64,000 nt of DNA from JBJMQS01 sp045802605 (GTDB lineage Bacteria > Planctomycetota > Planctomycetia > Gemmatales > Gemmataceae): NCBI GenBank assembly GCA_045802605.1, contig JBJMQS010000056.1, positions 248,001 through 312,000 on the forward strand, read 5' to 3'. The translations under genes were made by a program, and so were the position numbers. Positions 1 to 11,200 of this stretch are shown here, piece after piece. Each line of letters begins with the position of its first letter. Within the stretch, counting starts at the first letter, position 1. A model generated the notes under the pieces. It worked only from the letters and a program-made list of their open reading frames with translations, was not told the origin of the DNA and ran no database searches.

Positions 1-1
1 G

Positions 2-1084
2 CTGAACTTCGCCGGCGCATCGCCGGAGACGGATTTCTTGAAACTCGACGATGACTCGAAAGACCCCCTCGGCGGCTGGCGTGAGTTCTTTGATAGCATC
101 TCCGGCACTGTGCCGGCAAACCCCGGCCGTGGCGAACCTCAGCGTGGGTTTTACACAACCTACCCCGTGAAGTCTGTGAAACCGGGCGCGACGGTCATCG
201 CAACGTTCACCGACCCGACCATGAAGATGCCCGACGGCAAGGAGCATCCTTTCCTGGTGACCATGCCCTACGGCAAAGGCCGAGTAGCATTTTTAGGTTC
301 GGGTGAAATGCGGCGGCTGCGACAATTCCGCGAGGTCTTTTACGAACGCTTCTGGCTGAAGCTTGGGCGCTGGTGTTCCGCCGGTGGCCGAACACGGCAA
401 AACCGCCGCGGCGTGTTGGTCATGGGCCGGCAGTTCTCGGCCGGCGGTTATGTGCGGGTCGAGGCGCAACTCTTCGGGCCGACACTGGAGCCACTGCCGC
501 GTACGACACGAGCGAAAGTGACTGTTGCCGCGCTCGATGGCACCGATCGTCGCGAGGTGGAGTTGACGCCCAAAGCGGGCGCCGGCGAATGGGCCGGCTG
601 GTTTGCGGCGAGGTTCCCCGCGGGCAAAGCCGGTGAATACCGGTTGGAACTACCCATCCCTGGCTCAGGCGATTTTCTCCGCGGCAAGTTCAGCGTCAAA
701 GCCACCGACCCCGAATTGGATAATCCGCGGCCCGATACGGCAGCCATGGCTCAGCTTGCCAGCGACTTCCGCGATATCGAAGACCGGCTGCCCGACGCAC
801 GCGGCCGAGAGGATGTCCGCGGCAAGTTGGTGTCGTCAAGCGGTGGGATATCGGAGTCAAAGTTGTGCTTGCCGCTCGCCAACGCCGAAGTGATCCCGCA
901 GTGCATGGCTTCACAACGCAAAGAACAACGCAACCGCGGTCCTGTCGACGACCTTTGGGATGATGGCCCGGTCTTTGGACACACAGCGGACGGCAAGAAG
1001 ATTGAAATCTCCACCGTGATGTTGGTGGTCGTGGGCTTACTATCAGTGGAATGGTTAATTCGGAAGTTATTGCGATTGGCGTGA
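2..1084 (+). CDS. GATase1-like membrane protein, 3' part (5' end outside window)
   Basis: The frame is open from the left edge, so the N-terminus lies outside the window; about 360 C-terminal residues are visible. The stretch GKGRVAFLGSGEMRRLR followed by a FERFW-like segment (YERFWLKLGRW) is the pattern of the planctomycete membrane proteins with a glutamine-amidotransferase-like fold, in which the amidotransferase fold is probably structural. After it comes a beta-rich, Ig-like region, then a polar linker and one C-terminal membrane helix (VMLVVVGLLSVEWLIRKLL) that anchors the protein. The next gene starts 14 bases downstream, so the two are probably one operon, typically part of the MoxR/DUF58/BatA-like surface cluster in these bacteria. 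No enzymatic function can be claimed. Confidence 0.7.
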   Translation: MNFAGASPETDFLKLDDDSKDPLGGWREFFDSISGTVPANPGRGEPQRGFYTTYPVKSVKPGATVIATFTDPTMKMPDGKEHPFLVTMPYGKGRVAFLGSGEMRRLRQFREVFYERFWLKLGRWCSAGGRTRQNRRGVLVMGRQFSAGGYVRVEAQLFGPTLEPLPRTTRAKVTVAALDGTDRREVELTPKAGAGEWAGWFAARFPAGKAGEYRLELPIPGSGDFLRGKFSVKATDPELDNPRPDTAAMAQLASDFRDIEDRLPDARGREDVRGKLVSSSGGISESKLCLPLANAEVIPQCMASQRKEQRNRGPVDDLWDDGPVFGHTADGKKIEISTVMLVVVGLLSVEWLIRKLLRLA

Positions 1085-1098
1085 GGAACTGTAGTCGA

Positions 1099-4002
1099 AT
1101 GGCGAATTTGCTCGACGAACCTGTGGCGAGACAAACCGACGTGCAGCATCCGCTGACTCGGTTGGGCGGCGCCATTCGCCGCTATGTCGCGATTGAAGGT
1201 GCGGCCGCCGTCGGCATGTTTCTCGCGCTGTGGTTCTGGCTCGGATTGGCCGCGGACTTTGGCTCATTCAAGCTGTTCAACTGGGACTGGGTGCAAGAGT
1301 GGCCACGATCGTTTCGTGGAGTGTTGCTCGTCGGTCTGTCAGTTGGCCTCCTGGGCGTCGTCATTTTCAAGCTCGTCCGCCGACTCACTGTCGATTTCGC
1401 GCCCGCGGGGTTGGCACTCGTGTTGGAGAAAAAGTTCCCGGCACGACTCGGCGATCGGCTAATCACCGCAGTGGAATTGGCGGACCTCGACCGCGCCGAA
1501 TCGCAGGGTTATTCCCGCGCGATGATCGAAGAGACGATGCGAGAAGCGTCGAGCCGTGTCGGCGAAGTACCGTTCCACGATGTATTCGATTGGAGCCGGC
1601 TCAAGCGCTTAAAATGGTGGGCTATTGCGTTGGCCGTCGGGCCATTCTTGATCTTCGGCAGCGCCTATTCGGCTATCAAGCGCACCAACCCGGCCCATGA
1701 TTTTCTGCCACGCTTCCGTGAAGTTACCGTCACTTGGATCAAGCGCGATTTACTGTTGCGTGACGTGATTTGGCCGCGCAGAGCGATGCTTGAACTATTG
1801 GATTTCCCCGAGTCGGGTGAGCTGAAAGTGGGCCGCGATTCCGCCGCACCACGCTTGCGCATCCGCGCTCGTCGGTGGGTGTGGGCCGACGCCAGCGTGC
1901 CCGAGGGCTGGCGGCAAATGACCTGGGCCGACCTCTCGCCCGAATTCCTCGGCAGTGCAATCCCCGCCCTGCCTTCGGAGTTCATGGGCAAGGATACGTC
2001 TCTCGATCGACTGGAGATGGCTTTAGACGACCCCACGACACGGCAGAGGCTGGGAGCGACGGGAGAGTCTCTGGTCGATCTATTTGCGAAACTTACCACG
2101 AAAGCGCAACAGCCGGGCACGCACCCGACCTTCCGCCGTTTGGAAGTCCCCGATCGCGTCGAGGTGAAATATTGGGGCGCGCAAACGTCGAATCGCATGG
2201 AACTGGCGCGGGGACCGGGCTGGGAATACACGGGTGCCATGTCTGACTTGAAAGAATCGGTCAAATTTTGGGTACGTGGCGTGGATTATTACACCGCCAC
2301 TCGCTTGGTTACACTCGTCCCGCCGCCGGCTTTGCAAGAACTCAAGCGGATCGAGTTTCGTCCGGCCTATCTATACCATCGGCCACCAATTGGCTCTCCG
2401 CCCGAGGGCGGGCCGATGGCGCTGCGTGGCTTGCGTCAGCGCGTCACCGATCTGGCGAGCTTGAATGGTCCAACAACTCGTTTCTCGCTGCCGGCCGGAA
2501 CCGAGTTAGTGTTGGAAGCCACAGTGGATAAGGAGCTGACCGAGGCGGTGTTGCACCCGCGCGGTCACGCGGGTGAATCGTCGGTGGCAACGACGACATT
2601 GGACCTGGCGGCAGATCGATTAGGCTTCCATCACAATTTCGGTCCGGTGGTCACGCCATTGGATTTCGAATTCGAATTTACTGACACCGATGGTGTGCGG
2701 GCTTCGCGGCATGTTACGGTCGAACTCTTCCGCGACTTGCCGCCAGTTGTCAATGTCGTGATCGATGGCATCCGCAAGACGCCGCAAGGTCATTATCTCG
2801 TCACACCGAGTGCGCAAATCCCCTTTGACGGAAAAGTTGCTGACGGCGTCGGCGGGCAGCCGGGCGGACTTGATCGAGTTGACTACACGCTGACGTTGAT
2901 GAAGTTGCAGTCGAGCGGCGACGTCAACGTGCAGGCGAGTTGGCTGGCGGAGACAATCGCGCCGGCGTTTGGTGGGCCAATTGCCAACTTGGCCGTGCAG
3001 ACGTGGGCCACGACCGAGGTGTCGAAACAAGTTGTAGCGGCTTCGCCCGAATCAATGGTCAAATCCTTTCCACTCGAGACGTTTCAACAAGCGATGCGTG
3101 ACCGTGCGGGCCGCGACGTGACTCGCGCGGAACTGGTGACGCGATTGAGCCAGGAGCCCGGGGCCAACCCGCTGATCAAGGAGTTCGTCCTGCAGCCGCG
3201 CTTCGAATCATTCGATTTGCGAGCGCGCATGCCGGAATTGAAAGTGAAAGAGGAGTTGGCCGTCCAGCCGCGTTACCGAATGAAGCTAACCGTCACTGCC
3301 ACCGACAACAACGTCGAAACCGCACCCGGAATAGCGGCCAACAAGGAGCCGCCTTTCACGGTCATGATCGTTTCCGAGCCGGAGTTGCTCGTCGAAGTGG
3401 CCCGGGAAGAAGAGAATTTGCACCTCAAAACGGAAGATGCCATTGCGCGCCTCCGCGAAGCTCGACAAAAGCTGGAGAAGACCTCGGAGGAGTTGACCGC
3501 CGCGCCGAAGGATCAACTCGCTACACTCGGCCAACGTGCTCAAGAAGTGCTGGATGGCACCGAGAAGGCCCGCGATGTCGTCCAGGAGGTATTCAACGAC
3601 TACAGTCGAGTTTTGCGTGAGCTCGAGCTGAACCGGGTCTCCCCGAAGCTAATCGCCAAGGTCCGCGGAGAGATTTGCATGCCGCTTGAAGGTGCGCTGA
3701 AGGTCGAATTTGTTTCTACGACGGAGGCGATCGACGCTTTCCGCAGAGAACTGGAAGCCGCCCGTAAGCCAACCGCTGATATGACTCAGGATGCGAAGGC
3801 CCGGCTCACAAAGCTCATCGACAAGCTCGTCGAAGTGATGAATGCGATGGGTGAAGTCACAACGATCAACAAACTCATCGCCACGCTGCGGGAAATCGAG
3901 AAGGGCCAAGATCAAACCATCGGCCCGCGTCTCAAGGAGCTGCAGCGGCTCCAGCGCGAAAAATTGAGGAAACAACTCGAGGGTGAGGGCGAAGGCAAGT
4001 AG
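1099..4002 (+). CDS. Large membrane-anchored protein, DUF4175-like
   Basis: A 967-residue protein of unknown function. The N-terminus has membrane helices near residues 30-52, 72-92 and 172-190. Between them lies EKKFPARLGDRLITAVEL, the pattern of DUF4175-like proteins. A long beta-rich extracytoplasmic region follows, and the last 190 residues or so are charged and predicted coiled coil (many E, K, R and L heptads). An in-frame ATG at 1051 would overlap the upstream gene by 34 bases; the ATG at 1099 is preferred because it leaves the upstream stop free and begins a normal cytoplasmic leader. The pair with the upstream GATase-like protein suggests a cell-surface or stress-related complex, which is inference. 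Confidence 0.75.
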   Translation: MANLLDEPVARQTDVQHPLTRLGGAIRRYVAIEGAAAVGMFLALWFWLGLAADFGSFKLFNWDWVQEWPRSFRGVLLVGLSVGLLGVVIFKLVRRLTVDFAPAGLALVLEKKFPARLGDRLITAVELADLDRAESQGYSRAMIEETMREASSRVGEVPFHDVFDWSRLKRLKWWAIALAVGPFLIFGSAYSAIKRTNPAHDFLPRFREVTVTWIKRDLLLRDVIWPRRAMLELLDFPESGELKVGRDSAAPRLRIRARRWVWADASVPEGWRQMTWADLSPEFLGSAIPALPSEFMGKDTSLDRLEMALDDPTTRQRLGATGESLVDLFAKLTTKAQQPGTHPTFRRLEVPDRVEVKYWGAQTSNRMELARGPGWEYTGAMSDLKESVKFWVRGVDYYTATRLVTLVPPPALQELKRIEFRPAYLYHRPPIGSPPEGGPMALRGLRQRVTDLASLNGPTTRFSLPAGTELVLEATVDKELTEAVLHPRGHAGESSVATTTLDLAADRLGFHHNFGPVVTPLDFEFEFTDTDGVRASRHVTVELFRDLPPVVNVVIDGIRKTPQGHYLVTPSAQIPFDGKVADGVGGQPGGLDRVDYTLTLMKLQSSGDVNVQASWLAETIAPAFGGPIANLAVQTWATTEVSKQVVAASPESMVKSFPLETFQQAMRDRAGRDVTRAELVTRLSQEPGANPLIKEFVLQPRFESFDLRARMPELKVKEELAVQPRYRMKLTVTATDNNVETAPGIAANKEPPFTVMIVSEPELLVEVAREEENLHLKTEDAIARLREARQKLEKTSEELTAAPKDQLATLGQRAQEVLDGTEKARDVVQEVFNDYSRVLRELELNRVSPKLIAKVRGEICMPLEGALKVEFVSTTEAIDAFRRELEAARKPTADMTQDAKARLTKLIDKLVEVMNAMGEVTTINKLIATLREIEKGQDQTIGPRLKELQRLQREKLRKQLEGEGEGK

Positions 4003-4005
4003 TGA

Positions 4006-4851
4006 TTACCGGCCAGTTGCCGGGTTCACCATGGATGATTGTCGTTGTGCCATGACTTGCTGCAGTGCCATCCAAAGTTCATTTGCATTGGCTTGGTACT
4101 CCACGCGGCCGGTTTCCACCATCTGTAAGAACTGCAGCACCGGCTCGGGCAAGTCCCACGTGTCGAGAAAGTCCGCAAACGCTTGGTTTTGCAAAGGCAG
4201 TGATTCCGGAAATAGAATCCCGAGCCCATAGAAACCAGGGATTTGAATGAACCGCAGCTTTTCCGACGTTTCCTTCAAATAATCTTCAACCGCAGTCAAC
4301 ACGCCGTTGCGCGGCGTATTTTCCGTGACTGCATTGTTTTGGTGATCGTTGAAGCCTCGTTCGACCACGCCGGCTACTCCGGGCCGCAAGCCGCGATTGG
4401 CGAAGGGATGTCGGCACTCCGGTGGAATGGTCGCCGGGTTGTAGTAGAGGTCGCGCCGGCCGTAGGGCCAGCCAATGTCGTGCAAAAACGTCAGGGGAAA
4501 TGACTGCGCCAACTCCCGACTACGGCTTTCGATGGCCTTCAGTTCATGAATTACTGTGTACCAGTTGTGATCGCCGTCAATGAAAATCGCTTCAAACTTG
4601 TCGAGCTTGGGCAACACTTCCAGGCTCAACCCGCGGTGGAAGACGAGCCGGTTTCCATATTCCCGCTCCCAGGTCGAGACATCGTAATCGGGAGCGGGAT
4701 CGATCACATTGAGCACCGCGTTATGCTTGGCGCAGAAATTCATCAGGCTGCGCGTGCTGATCCCCTCGTGCGAGCCGATCTCCACAATGCACTTCGGTTC
4801 AATCGCGGCCAGGGCTGGCTCGGTGATTGCATCCCAAAACAAACCCATCAT
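4006..4851 (-). CDS. Class I SAM-dependent methyltransferase (Methyltransf_24-like)
   Basis: A 281-residue protein. CIVEIGSHEGISTRSL near residue 21 is a motif I (E-x-G-x-x-x-G) of a Rossmann-fold methyltransferase, and IFIDGDHNW near residue 90 matches the acidic loop and D-G-D-H motif typical of the Methyltransf_24 family. The family methylates small molecules or sugars; cephalosporin hydroxylase-like relatives share the fold. The substrate cannot be read from the sequence. It converges with the preceding gene, with stops only three bases apart, and lies 64 bases after the end of the histidine kinase gene on the same strand, so it may be co-transcribed with it. Confidence 0.75.
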   Translation of the reverse strand: MMGLFWDAITEPALAAIEPKCIVEIGSHEGISTRSLMNFCAKHNAVLNVIDPAPDYDVSTWEREYGNRLVFHRGLSLEVLPKLDKFEAIFIDGDHNWYTVIHELKAIESRSRELAQSFPLTFLHDIGWPYGRRDLYYNPATIPPECRHPFANRGLRPGVAGVVERGFNDHQNNAVTENTPRNGVLTAVEDYLKETSEKLRFIQIPGFYGLGILFPESLPLQNQAFADFLDTWDLPEPVLQFLQMVETGRVEYQANANELWMALQQVMAQRQSSMVNPATGR

Positions 4852-4915
4852 GGCATGACGCCCCTTTGCTTACAGTGTCGGCAAGTTTTGAGATTATACC
4901 TGGATTTAACCGAAT

Positions 4916-7480
4916 TCACCGGTGTAACACCGATTCTGTGGCCTCGATCGGCGCGTTCACCGCCGCATGGATGGCCGCCGCCAGTTCCTCAGGCGCGATA
5001 GGTTTGGTCACGTAGCCGTCCATGCCCGCGGCGAGGCACTTTTCGCGATCGCCCTGCAAAGTGTGCGCGGTCAAGGCAATAATCGGCGTGTGCCGACCCG
5101 TGTCCGCTTCCAGCAAGCGAATCTCGCTGGTGGCCTCAAAGCCATCAATCGATGGCATTTGCAAATCCATCAAGACGATATCGAACTGCCCGGTCTTCCA
5201 ACTCTCGATCGCTTCACGGCCATCGGCGGCGAGTACAACTGAGTGGCCTTGTTTTTCCAACAACTTTGCGGCGAGGCGCTGATTGATCAGATTGTCTTCT
5301 GCCACCAAAATGCGCAAGTGCCTGCCGTTTTCCGAGGGAGCGGTCAGCGATTTGGGTTTGGCCGCGCGCTTCGTTTCACCGCTGAGCGATTCGAGCACAC
5401 GGAACAACTCAGATTGAACGACTGGCTTCACCAAACCGGCCGCCGCGCCAACGGAGCGGAATTTCTCGTGATCGCGCAATCGGCCCAGAGGCGAAAGCAC
5501 CACGATCGGGGGCCGGGCCCGGCCCTCTTGGATGGCCAGCAATGGCATCAGCGTTTCGACGTCCACGCCCGGCATCGTCGTATCGAGGAATACGATGCCA
5601 AATGGCCGTCCCGACTCGCGAGCGCGGCGAATCGCCGGGGCAATCAATTCGCTGGATTCGACACGAACCGGCTGCAAGCCCCAATCGCGCAAAAATCCGG
5701 TGAAGATCATCCCCGATGTTGCATTCTCGTCGGCAATTAGCGCGGGTAGCCCGGCCAAATGACCGAGCCGCTCTGCCGCTCGTGGACCGCCGGGTTGCTG
5801 GCCCCGGCCGAATCGGCCGCTGAAGAAAAAGGTACTGCCCAAGCCGAGCGTGCTTTCGACCCAGATCCGGCCATGCATCAGCCCAACCAAGCGCTGACAG
5901 ACGGTGAGCCCCAATCCTGTGCCGCCGAAGCGGCGCGACATGCTGGCGTCGCCTTGCTCGAACGGCCGGAATATCGCCTCGGCCTGTTCCGTCGGAATGC
6001 CGATGCCGGTGTCGCGGACGCTGAACAAAAGCGATACATCGGCCTCGCCGATTTCGAGCGCTTGCACCCGCACGACGACCTCGCCGCGGTGCGTGAACTT
6101 TGTTGCATTGCCGACCAAGTTGACGAGCACCTGGCGTAGGCGACCCGGATCGCCGGTTACCACGGCCGGCACTTCGGGATCAACCGAATGCGCGAGTTCC
6201 AAGCCCTTCTCCTGCACGCGGACGGCCAAGGTTTTCAACGTTTCGGCGACGAGATTTCGAATGTTGAAATCGATGACCTCCAACTCCATCTTGCCGGCTT
6301 CAATCTTGGAGAAGTCGAGGACATCGTTGATGAGCTCCAGCAGACTTTCTCCAGAGTGCAAGGCGGCCTTGAGATAATCGCGCTGTTCGTCGGTGAGTGG
6401 TGTGTCAAGCGCCAAACGCGTCATGCCCAGAATGCCGTTCATGGGCGTGCGAATCTCATGGCTCATCACGGCCAGAAATTCAGACTTCGCGCGGCTGGCG
6501 GTCTGTGCCTCTTCCTTTGCAAGTTCCAATTCCGCTTGGATGCGTTTGCGTTCCGTAATGTCGGTGTTGATACCGACCATGCGGAGCGGCCGGCCCGTTG
6601 CGTCGCGTTCCACCACGCGGGCTCGCACCAAGAGCCAGCGATATTCGATCCCAGCTTTGACACGTACTTCCCGCTCGAAATACGTTGACTCGCCACGGAA
6701 GTGTTGGTGCGTGGCTTCTTTCATTCCTGCTAAATCTTCCGGGTGCGCCATCGCTTCCCACTCGGCCACCGTCACGGCATCAGCGCCTTGCCGGCCGCCG
6801 AGCATCGCCCACCAGCTTGGGCTGACGTACAGCGAGCCCGAGGCAACATTCCAATCCCAAAGGCCATCGCGCGTGCCTTCCAGCGCCAAGGCCAACCGCT
6901 CCTCAGCGCGCACTCGCGCACCGAAGTCGCGGCGAATCATCCACCAGGCCGCACCAATCGTTGCAAAGGCCAACGCCGTGCCGAAGAGAAATATCAAGCG
7001 AACACGGGCAAACTGTCCGGACACTGCGGCGGCCACCGCCGCGCGACGACTTGCTTCCGCATCCTCCATCGCAGTGATCATTTCGATGGGGACACTGGAG
7101 CGACCGACCTTCAACTCGGTGACGGAGAAATTCACGGATTTGATCAGCGCTTCAAGCTGCTCGCGTTCTGGTGATTCGTCGTGAAGAGACTTCAGTGCAT
7201 CCAAGTCGCGAATCAGTTCACCGACAGTTCGGGCGAGCCTCGCACCGGCTCCCACCGTATGGGCGGCGGCGTCCGCCTCGGCCAAGTTACTGCGGACTCG
7301 TTGCAATCGCAGAAGCGATTCCGTTGCGATTCCATCGACTTGCGTCAGGTAAACCAGCGACTTGATGCTCTGATAGGAGGAAAGGCCAATGAACACCAAA
7401 AACAAAAGGGCCAGCGCGAAGCCCAGCTCAACTTTCGTGATGAGTGGCAGGTAAGTCCCGCTTTTCGACGGCTCCGACAT
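4916..7480 (-). CDS. Membrane hybrid sensor histidine kinase with two receiver domains
   Basis: An 854-residue sensor from the ATG at 7480. An earlier in-frame start at 7576 would add 32 Cys/Arg-rich residues without a signal. Order: membrane helix near 17-38, a helical extracytoplasmic region, a second helix near 161-184, PAS domain near 195-310 with a PAC-type end (GINTDITERK), HisKA with phospho-acceptor His near 341 (MSHEIRTPMN), HATPase_c with the N and G boxes (DTGIGI, GGTGLGL), then two receivers. Receiver 1 (near 590-700) keeps acceptor Asp (FLDTTMPG) and Lys (VKP) but its acidic pocket is weak. Receiver 2 (near 735-850) is canonical (VAEDN, LMDLQMPS, TKP). It should sense a periplasmic or membrane cue and pass phosphate to an unlinked partner. 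No response regulator gene adjoins it. Confidence 0.93.
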   Translation of the reverse strand: MSEPSKSGTYLPLITKVELGFALALLFLVFIGLSSYQSIKSLVYLTQVDGIATESLLRLQRVRSNLAEADAAAHTVGAGARLARTVGELIRDLDALKSLHDESPEREQLEALIKSVNFSVTELKVGRSSVPIEMITAMEDAEASRRAAVAAAVSGQFARVRLIFLFGTALAFATIGAAWWMIRRDFGARVRAEERLALALEGTRDGLWDWNVASGSLYVSPSWWAMLGGRQGADAVTVAEWEAMAHPEDLAGMKEATHQHFRGESTYFEREVRVKAGIEYRWLLVRARVVERDATGRPLRMVGINTDITERKRIQAELELAKEEAQTASRAKSEFLAVMSHEIRTPMNGILGMTRLALDTPLTDEQRDYLKAALHSGESLLELINDVLDFSKIEAGKMELEVIDFNIRNLVAETLKTLAVRVQEKGLELAHSVDPEVPAVVTGDPGRLRQVLVNLVGNATKFTHRGEVVVRVQALEIGEADVSLLFSVRDTGIGIPTEQAEAIFRPFEQGDASMSRRFGGTGLGLTVCQRLVGLMHGRIWVESTLGLGSTFFFSGRFGRGQQPGGPRAAERLGHLAGLPALIADENATSGMIFTGFLRDWGLQPVRVESSELIAPAIRRARESGRPFGIVFLDTTMPGVDVETLMPLLAIQEGRARPPIVVLSPLGRLRDHEKFRSVGAAAGLVKPVVQSELFRVLESLSGETKRAAKPKSLTAPSENGRHLRILVAEDNLINQRLAAKLLEKQGHSVVLAADGREAIESWKTGQFDIVLMDLQMPSIDGFEATSEIRLLEADTGRHTPIIALTAHTLQGDREKCLAAGMDGYVTKPIAPEELAAAIHAAVNAPIEATESVLHR

Positions 7481-7673
7481 GCAATCGTGTTCCAGTGGGC
7501 GCGCGGAATCGGCTGTTCGGCGATTTCCGCGACAAAGACAGTATGGCTCGAAAAATCGACCCGTGCCGCCATGCATAAATGGCCGGGGAATACGCGGATT
7601 TCAGCATTAAAGCCAAGAAAATCGCCGTTCGAACAATCCGTCCGTTCTCCCAAGTCGTCGGTATGGTGAAGTC

Positions 7674-8231
7674 ATGGGTGACCGCGGCGCCAGTTTGACC
7701 GCCGAGGTGGCCTCGGTTGGCGTGACGCCGGCCGTGGTCGGCGATCTCGTTTCGACTTTCAACGGTCTGCGCGATGAGCTTGTCAGCACGCTGTGGTACA
7801 TGCTGGGAAACCGCGACGACGCTTGCGATGCCGCCCAGGAAACGTTTCTGAAGTGCTGGCGAAACCGGGATGGTCTCGCCGATGTCGCTAACGTGCGGGC
7901 ATGGATCTTCCGCGTCGGGCTGAATGCCGCCCGCGACCTGCGCCGCAATGCATTTCGCCGCAAAGCACGGCCCCTACCGGGAGAGAGCGCGATGTACGCC
8001 GACCCCGCCGCCCCACCGCACGACCGGCTCGCCAAGCAGGAGGAGATGGATCGCCTCCGCGTTGCGCTGTCCGAATTGCGCGAGGAGGAAAAAGAGATTT
8101 TCTTGCTCCGACAAAATGGCGGCCTGACGTACGAGCAAATTGCCACGATGCGATCCAGCCCCGTCGGCACCGTGAAAACCCAAATGCGTTCCGCCCTGAT
8201 CAAACTTCGCAAAGTCCTCGCTGAGGCTTAA
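7674..8231 (+). CDS. ECF-type RNA polymerase sigma factor
   Basis: A 185-residue sigma-70-family factor with only regions 2 and 4. Region 2 is near residues 25-95, with DDACDAAQETFLKCWRN and the region 2.4-like stretch VRAWIFRVGLNAARDLRR. Region 4 is near 125-178, with the helix-turn-helix LTYEQIATMRSSPVGTVKTQ. It ends two bases before the start of the alpha-2-macroglobulin gene, so the two are surely one operon. Because ECF factors are usually encoded next to their anti-sigma factor, and the next protein begins with an anti-sigma-like cytoplasmic segment, the partner is probably that protein (inference). Confidence 0.92.
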   Translation: MGDRGASLTAEVASVGVTPAVVGDLVSTFNGLRDELVSTLWYMLGNRDDACDAAQETFLKCWRNRDGLADVANVRAWIFRVGLNAARDLRRNAFRRKARPLPGESAMYADPAAPPHDRLAKQEEMDRLRVALSELREEEKEIFLLRQNGGLTYEQIATMRSSPVGTVKTQMRSALIKLRKVLAEA

Positions 8232-8233
8232 CC

Positions 8234-11200
8234 ATGTCAAACCACGACCAACTCGTTCAGCGAGCACTCGACGATCTTTATGGGTTGCTCGATGCTCACG
8301 AATCACAGGCACTGCGCGCTGAATTGGCCACACCCGAAGGGCAAAGGGCGCGCGGCGAAGCCGAGCGAATCCGGGATTTGCTGGCTTCTGCGGCCACGGT
8401 GTCATTCCCCGAAGCGCGCTTTGTCCTTCCGACCAGCGAGCCGAAACGATCCGCTTCGCCAGGCCGCTTCAGTTGGGTGGGCTGGGTGATCGCTGCCAGT
8501 CTGTTGGTCGCGCTCGGCATTCCCGCCGGATCGCAATACATGAGCCTGCGGCACCTGAATCATCAGGCGGAAGTGGCGCAGCGCGAAGCCGAAGAAGCTC
8601 GGCTCGCACTCGAACATGCCGGCAAGGATTGGGACGCAGCGAAGCGTGCCGCGCTGAAGGAGTATCAGGATGCGCAATCGGCTTTTGCGAACCTCTCGAC
8701 AGCGATCCACACTGAATTGGAACAGGCCCGCAACGATGTGCTCAACAAGAAGCTCAATGTCGTGGTGAGCGGGCCGGCCGCGGTGACCCCGGGCGCGCCG
8801 AACATCTTCAAGATCGAAACGCGCGACCTATCCGGTACTGTCGTCAACACCAGGCTCAACGCGCGGGTGACCGACCAAGCGGGAAGGGTGGTGTATGACG
8901 ATGGCGCGCGAGAATCCCGGGCCGGTCTTTACACCTTGAAGCTGCCGGCGGATTTGCCGCTCACGCCGGATCGCGATTTGAAGCTGGAAGTGACGGCCAC
9001 GCCGCCGGCCGGCCCAGCCACCCAGCTCAAGCAGTCGCTGCCGTTGGCACCGCCGGTTTATCTGGTGCATCTCACGACCGATAAACCGCTCTATCAGCCG
9101 GGCGAGACCGTGCACTTTCGGGCACTGGTGCTCGACCGACTCCGGCTGAAGCCGCCAACTGAGGAGATGGTCCTGAGCGTCGGCCTTGTCGATCCCCAAG
9201 GGGCCGAGTTGCAAACCGTCCAGGGCCGCGAGCATTCATTGACCGAGAAGGGCGACCGCGTGCCTGGTGTTTTTGCCAGCGAGTTTGTTTTGCCGGAGTC
9301 CGCGGTCGGCGGAGAGTACGCGCTGAAACTGCGCGATGCCGGCGACCGAATACCCGAGCAACTTCGCAAGATCTTAGTCAATAAATATCAGCCGGCGCAA
9401 TTGCAAAAGGAACTTGAATTCACCCGGAAGTCTTATGGGCCGGGCGATGAAGTCGTGGCCATGTGCAAGGTGTCGCGCGTCAGCGGCCCCGTCGCCGGCC
9501 AGCCCGTGAAGGCCGAGGCGCAGCTCGATGGCCTGAATCTGCCGGTCGAAGTTTCCGGCACCACCGATGCACAAGGCGGTGTTACTGTCAAATTCCGCTT
9601 GCCGGCGGCGATTGAGCGCGGCGATGCATCGATTACGGTGAACTTTACTGACGGCGGAGCGAACGAATCGCTTAGCAAGCCGGTGCCGGTCATAGTCAAG
9701 AAACTCTTGGTCGAGTTTTATCCGGAAGGCGGCGACCTAGTCGCCGGCGTGACCAATCGCGTTTATTTCCAGGCCCTCACGCCGCTTGGAAAGGCCGCCG
9801 AACTACGTGGCCGCCTGGTCGATAATGCTGGAGCGACTGTCGCTCGGCTCGAAACTATGACCGACGACACGGAGCCCGGCATCAACCAAGGGCAGGGTCG
9901 ATTTGAGTTCAAACCGGTTGCTGGCGCGAGCTACCACGTTGAAGTTGAACAACCCGCGGGCCTCACTGCCATCGGCGAATTCCCCAAGGTGAAACCCGAG
10001 GGTGTCGTATTGGCCGCAGGTACAGGCGTGACGTCGGATGATCAGCCATTTGCGGTGGACGTCACTAGTGCCGAACGCGATCGCACGCTGATCGTTGGAG
10101 CCTATGCTCGTGGGCGATTGCTGGATCATCAACGGGTCAACGCACCGGCCGGCAAGCCGCAGCGTGTTGAGCTCGCGGCCGCTCCTGGCTTCGGCGGCGT
10201 CACCCGTGTCACGGTCTTCACCGAGACCGGCGAAGGCGTGGGCCGAACACTCACGCCAGTGGCGGAACGGCTGGTTTATCGCACGCCCACGCGCAAGACT
10301 GTGTTAAAAGTCGAACCGGATCGCCAGGCTTACGCACCAGGTGAGAAGGTCCATCTCAAAGTCTCGGCCGTGGATGAAAAGGGTGCGCCTGCGTCCGCCG
10401 TCGCCATGCTCGGCGTCGTCAATCAATCGGTCGTGGTCATGGCCGACGAGAAGACCTTCCGCTCGATGCCGACGCACTTCCTACTCACCGGCGAAGTCGA
10501 GAAAGCGGATGACCTCGAGCATGTGGATGTCTTGCTGGGCAATCATCCGAAAGCCCCGGCCGCACTGGATTTGCTATTGGGTGTACAGGGTTGGCGGCGA
10601 TTCAAGGAGCAAGGGCCCGACGTGCCGCAGGATAAGGCGAAGAACGTGGTCGCCAAGCGATCAAGACCTCCACAAGTCAGCGTGGACTCCTTCACCGCAG
10701 TAAGCGTGGCGGTACTAGAGGCCAAACGACCTGAAATAGCTGCGGCGAAAACACGACTGGAAAGGTCGGAGTTGCAAGTCGAAGCAGTGCAACCACTGCC
10801 TGCGTATTTGACAACTCAACATCAGAAGGCAGAACAGGCGCGTATCACTGCTCAAGCTCTTGGGCAATCTAGTGCTGAAAAGTCTGACTCTATCCGTGAA
10901 ATCGCTCGAACTTTGCTGACAATTGTCGCCATGATCGCAGCGGTGATTGCGTTAGCAAGCTTTGTCATTGCCGTCCTCAAATCGCGCTCGTCTGTGATCG
11001 CTTGGACATCATTAGCAGTGACTGTTGTGGGCGGTTTGGCGTGCTTGAATTTTCCAGTTCAGAGTCAAAAGACAGGTGAATCGGATCTTGCGATTCCCGA
11101 TTTGCGCAGCAACCAGAATGTAACGCGTGGATTCGTAGATATTGATGGAGTCCCGAACGCCCCTGGCGCTGAGAGGGAGGTCATGCTGGGCGCAGCAGGC

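Noticed and set aside
1051..1098. Upstream ATG for the DUF4175-like protein
   Set aside because: It overlaps the previous gene; the ATG at 1099 gives a normal start.
7481..7673. Possible tRNA gene in the gap before the sigma factor
   Set aside because: A CGTTCGAAC-like string is present, but no acceptor stem or anticodon arm can be built around it.
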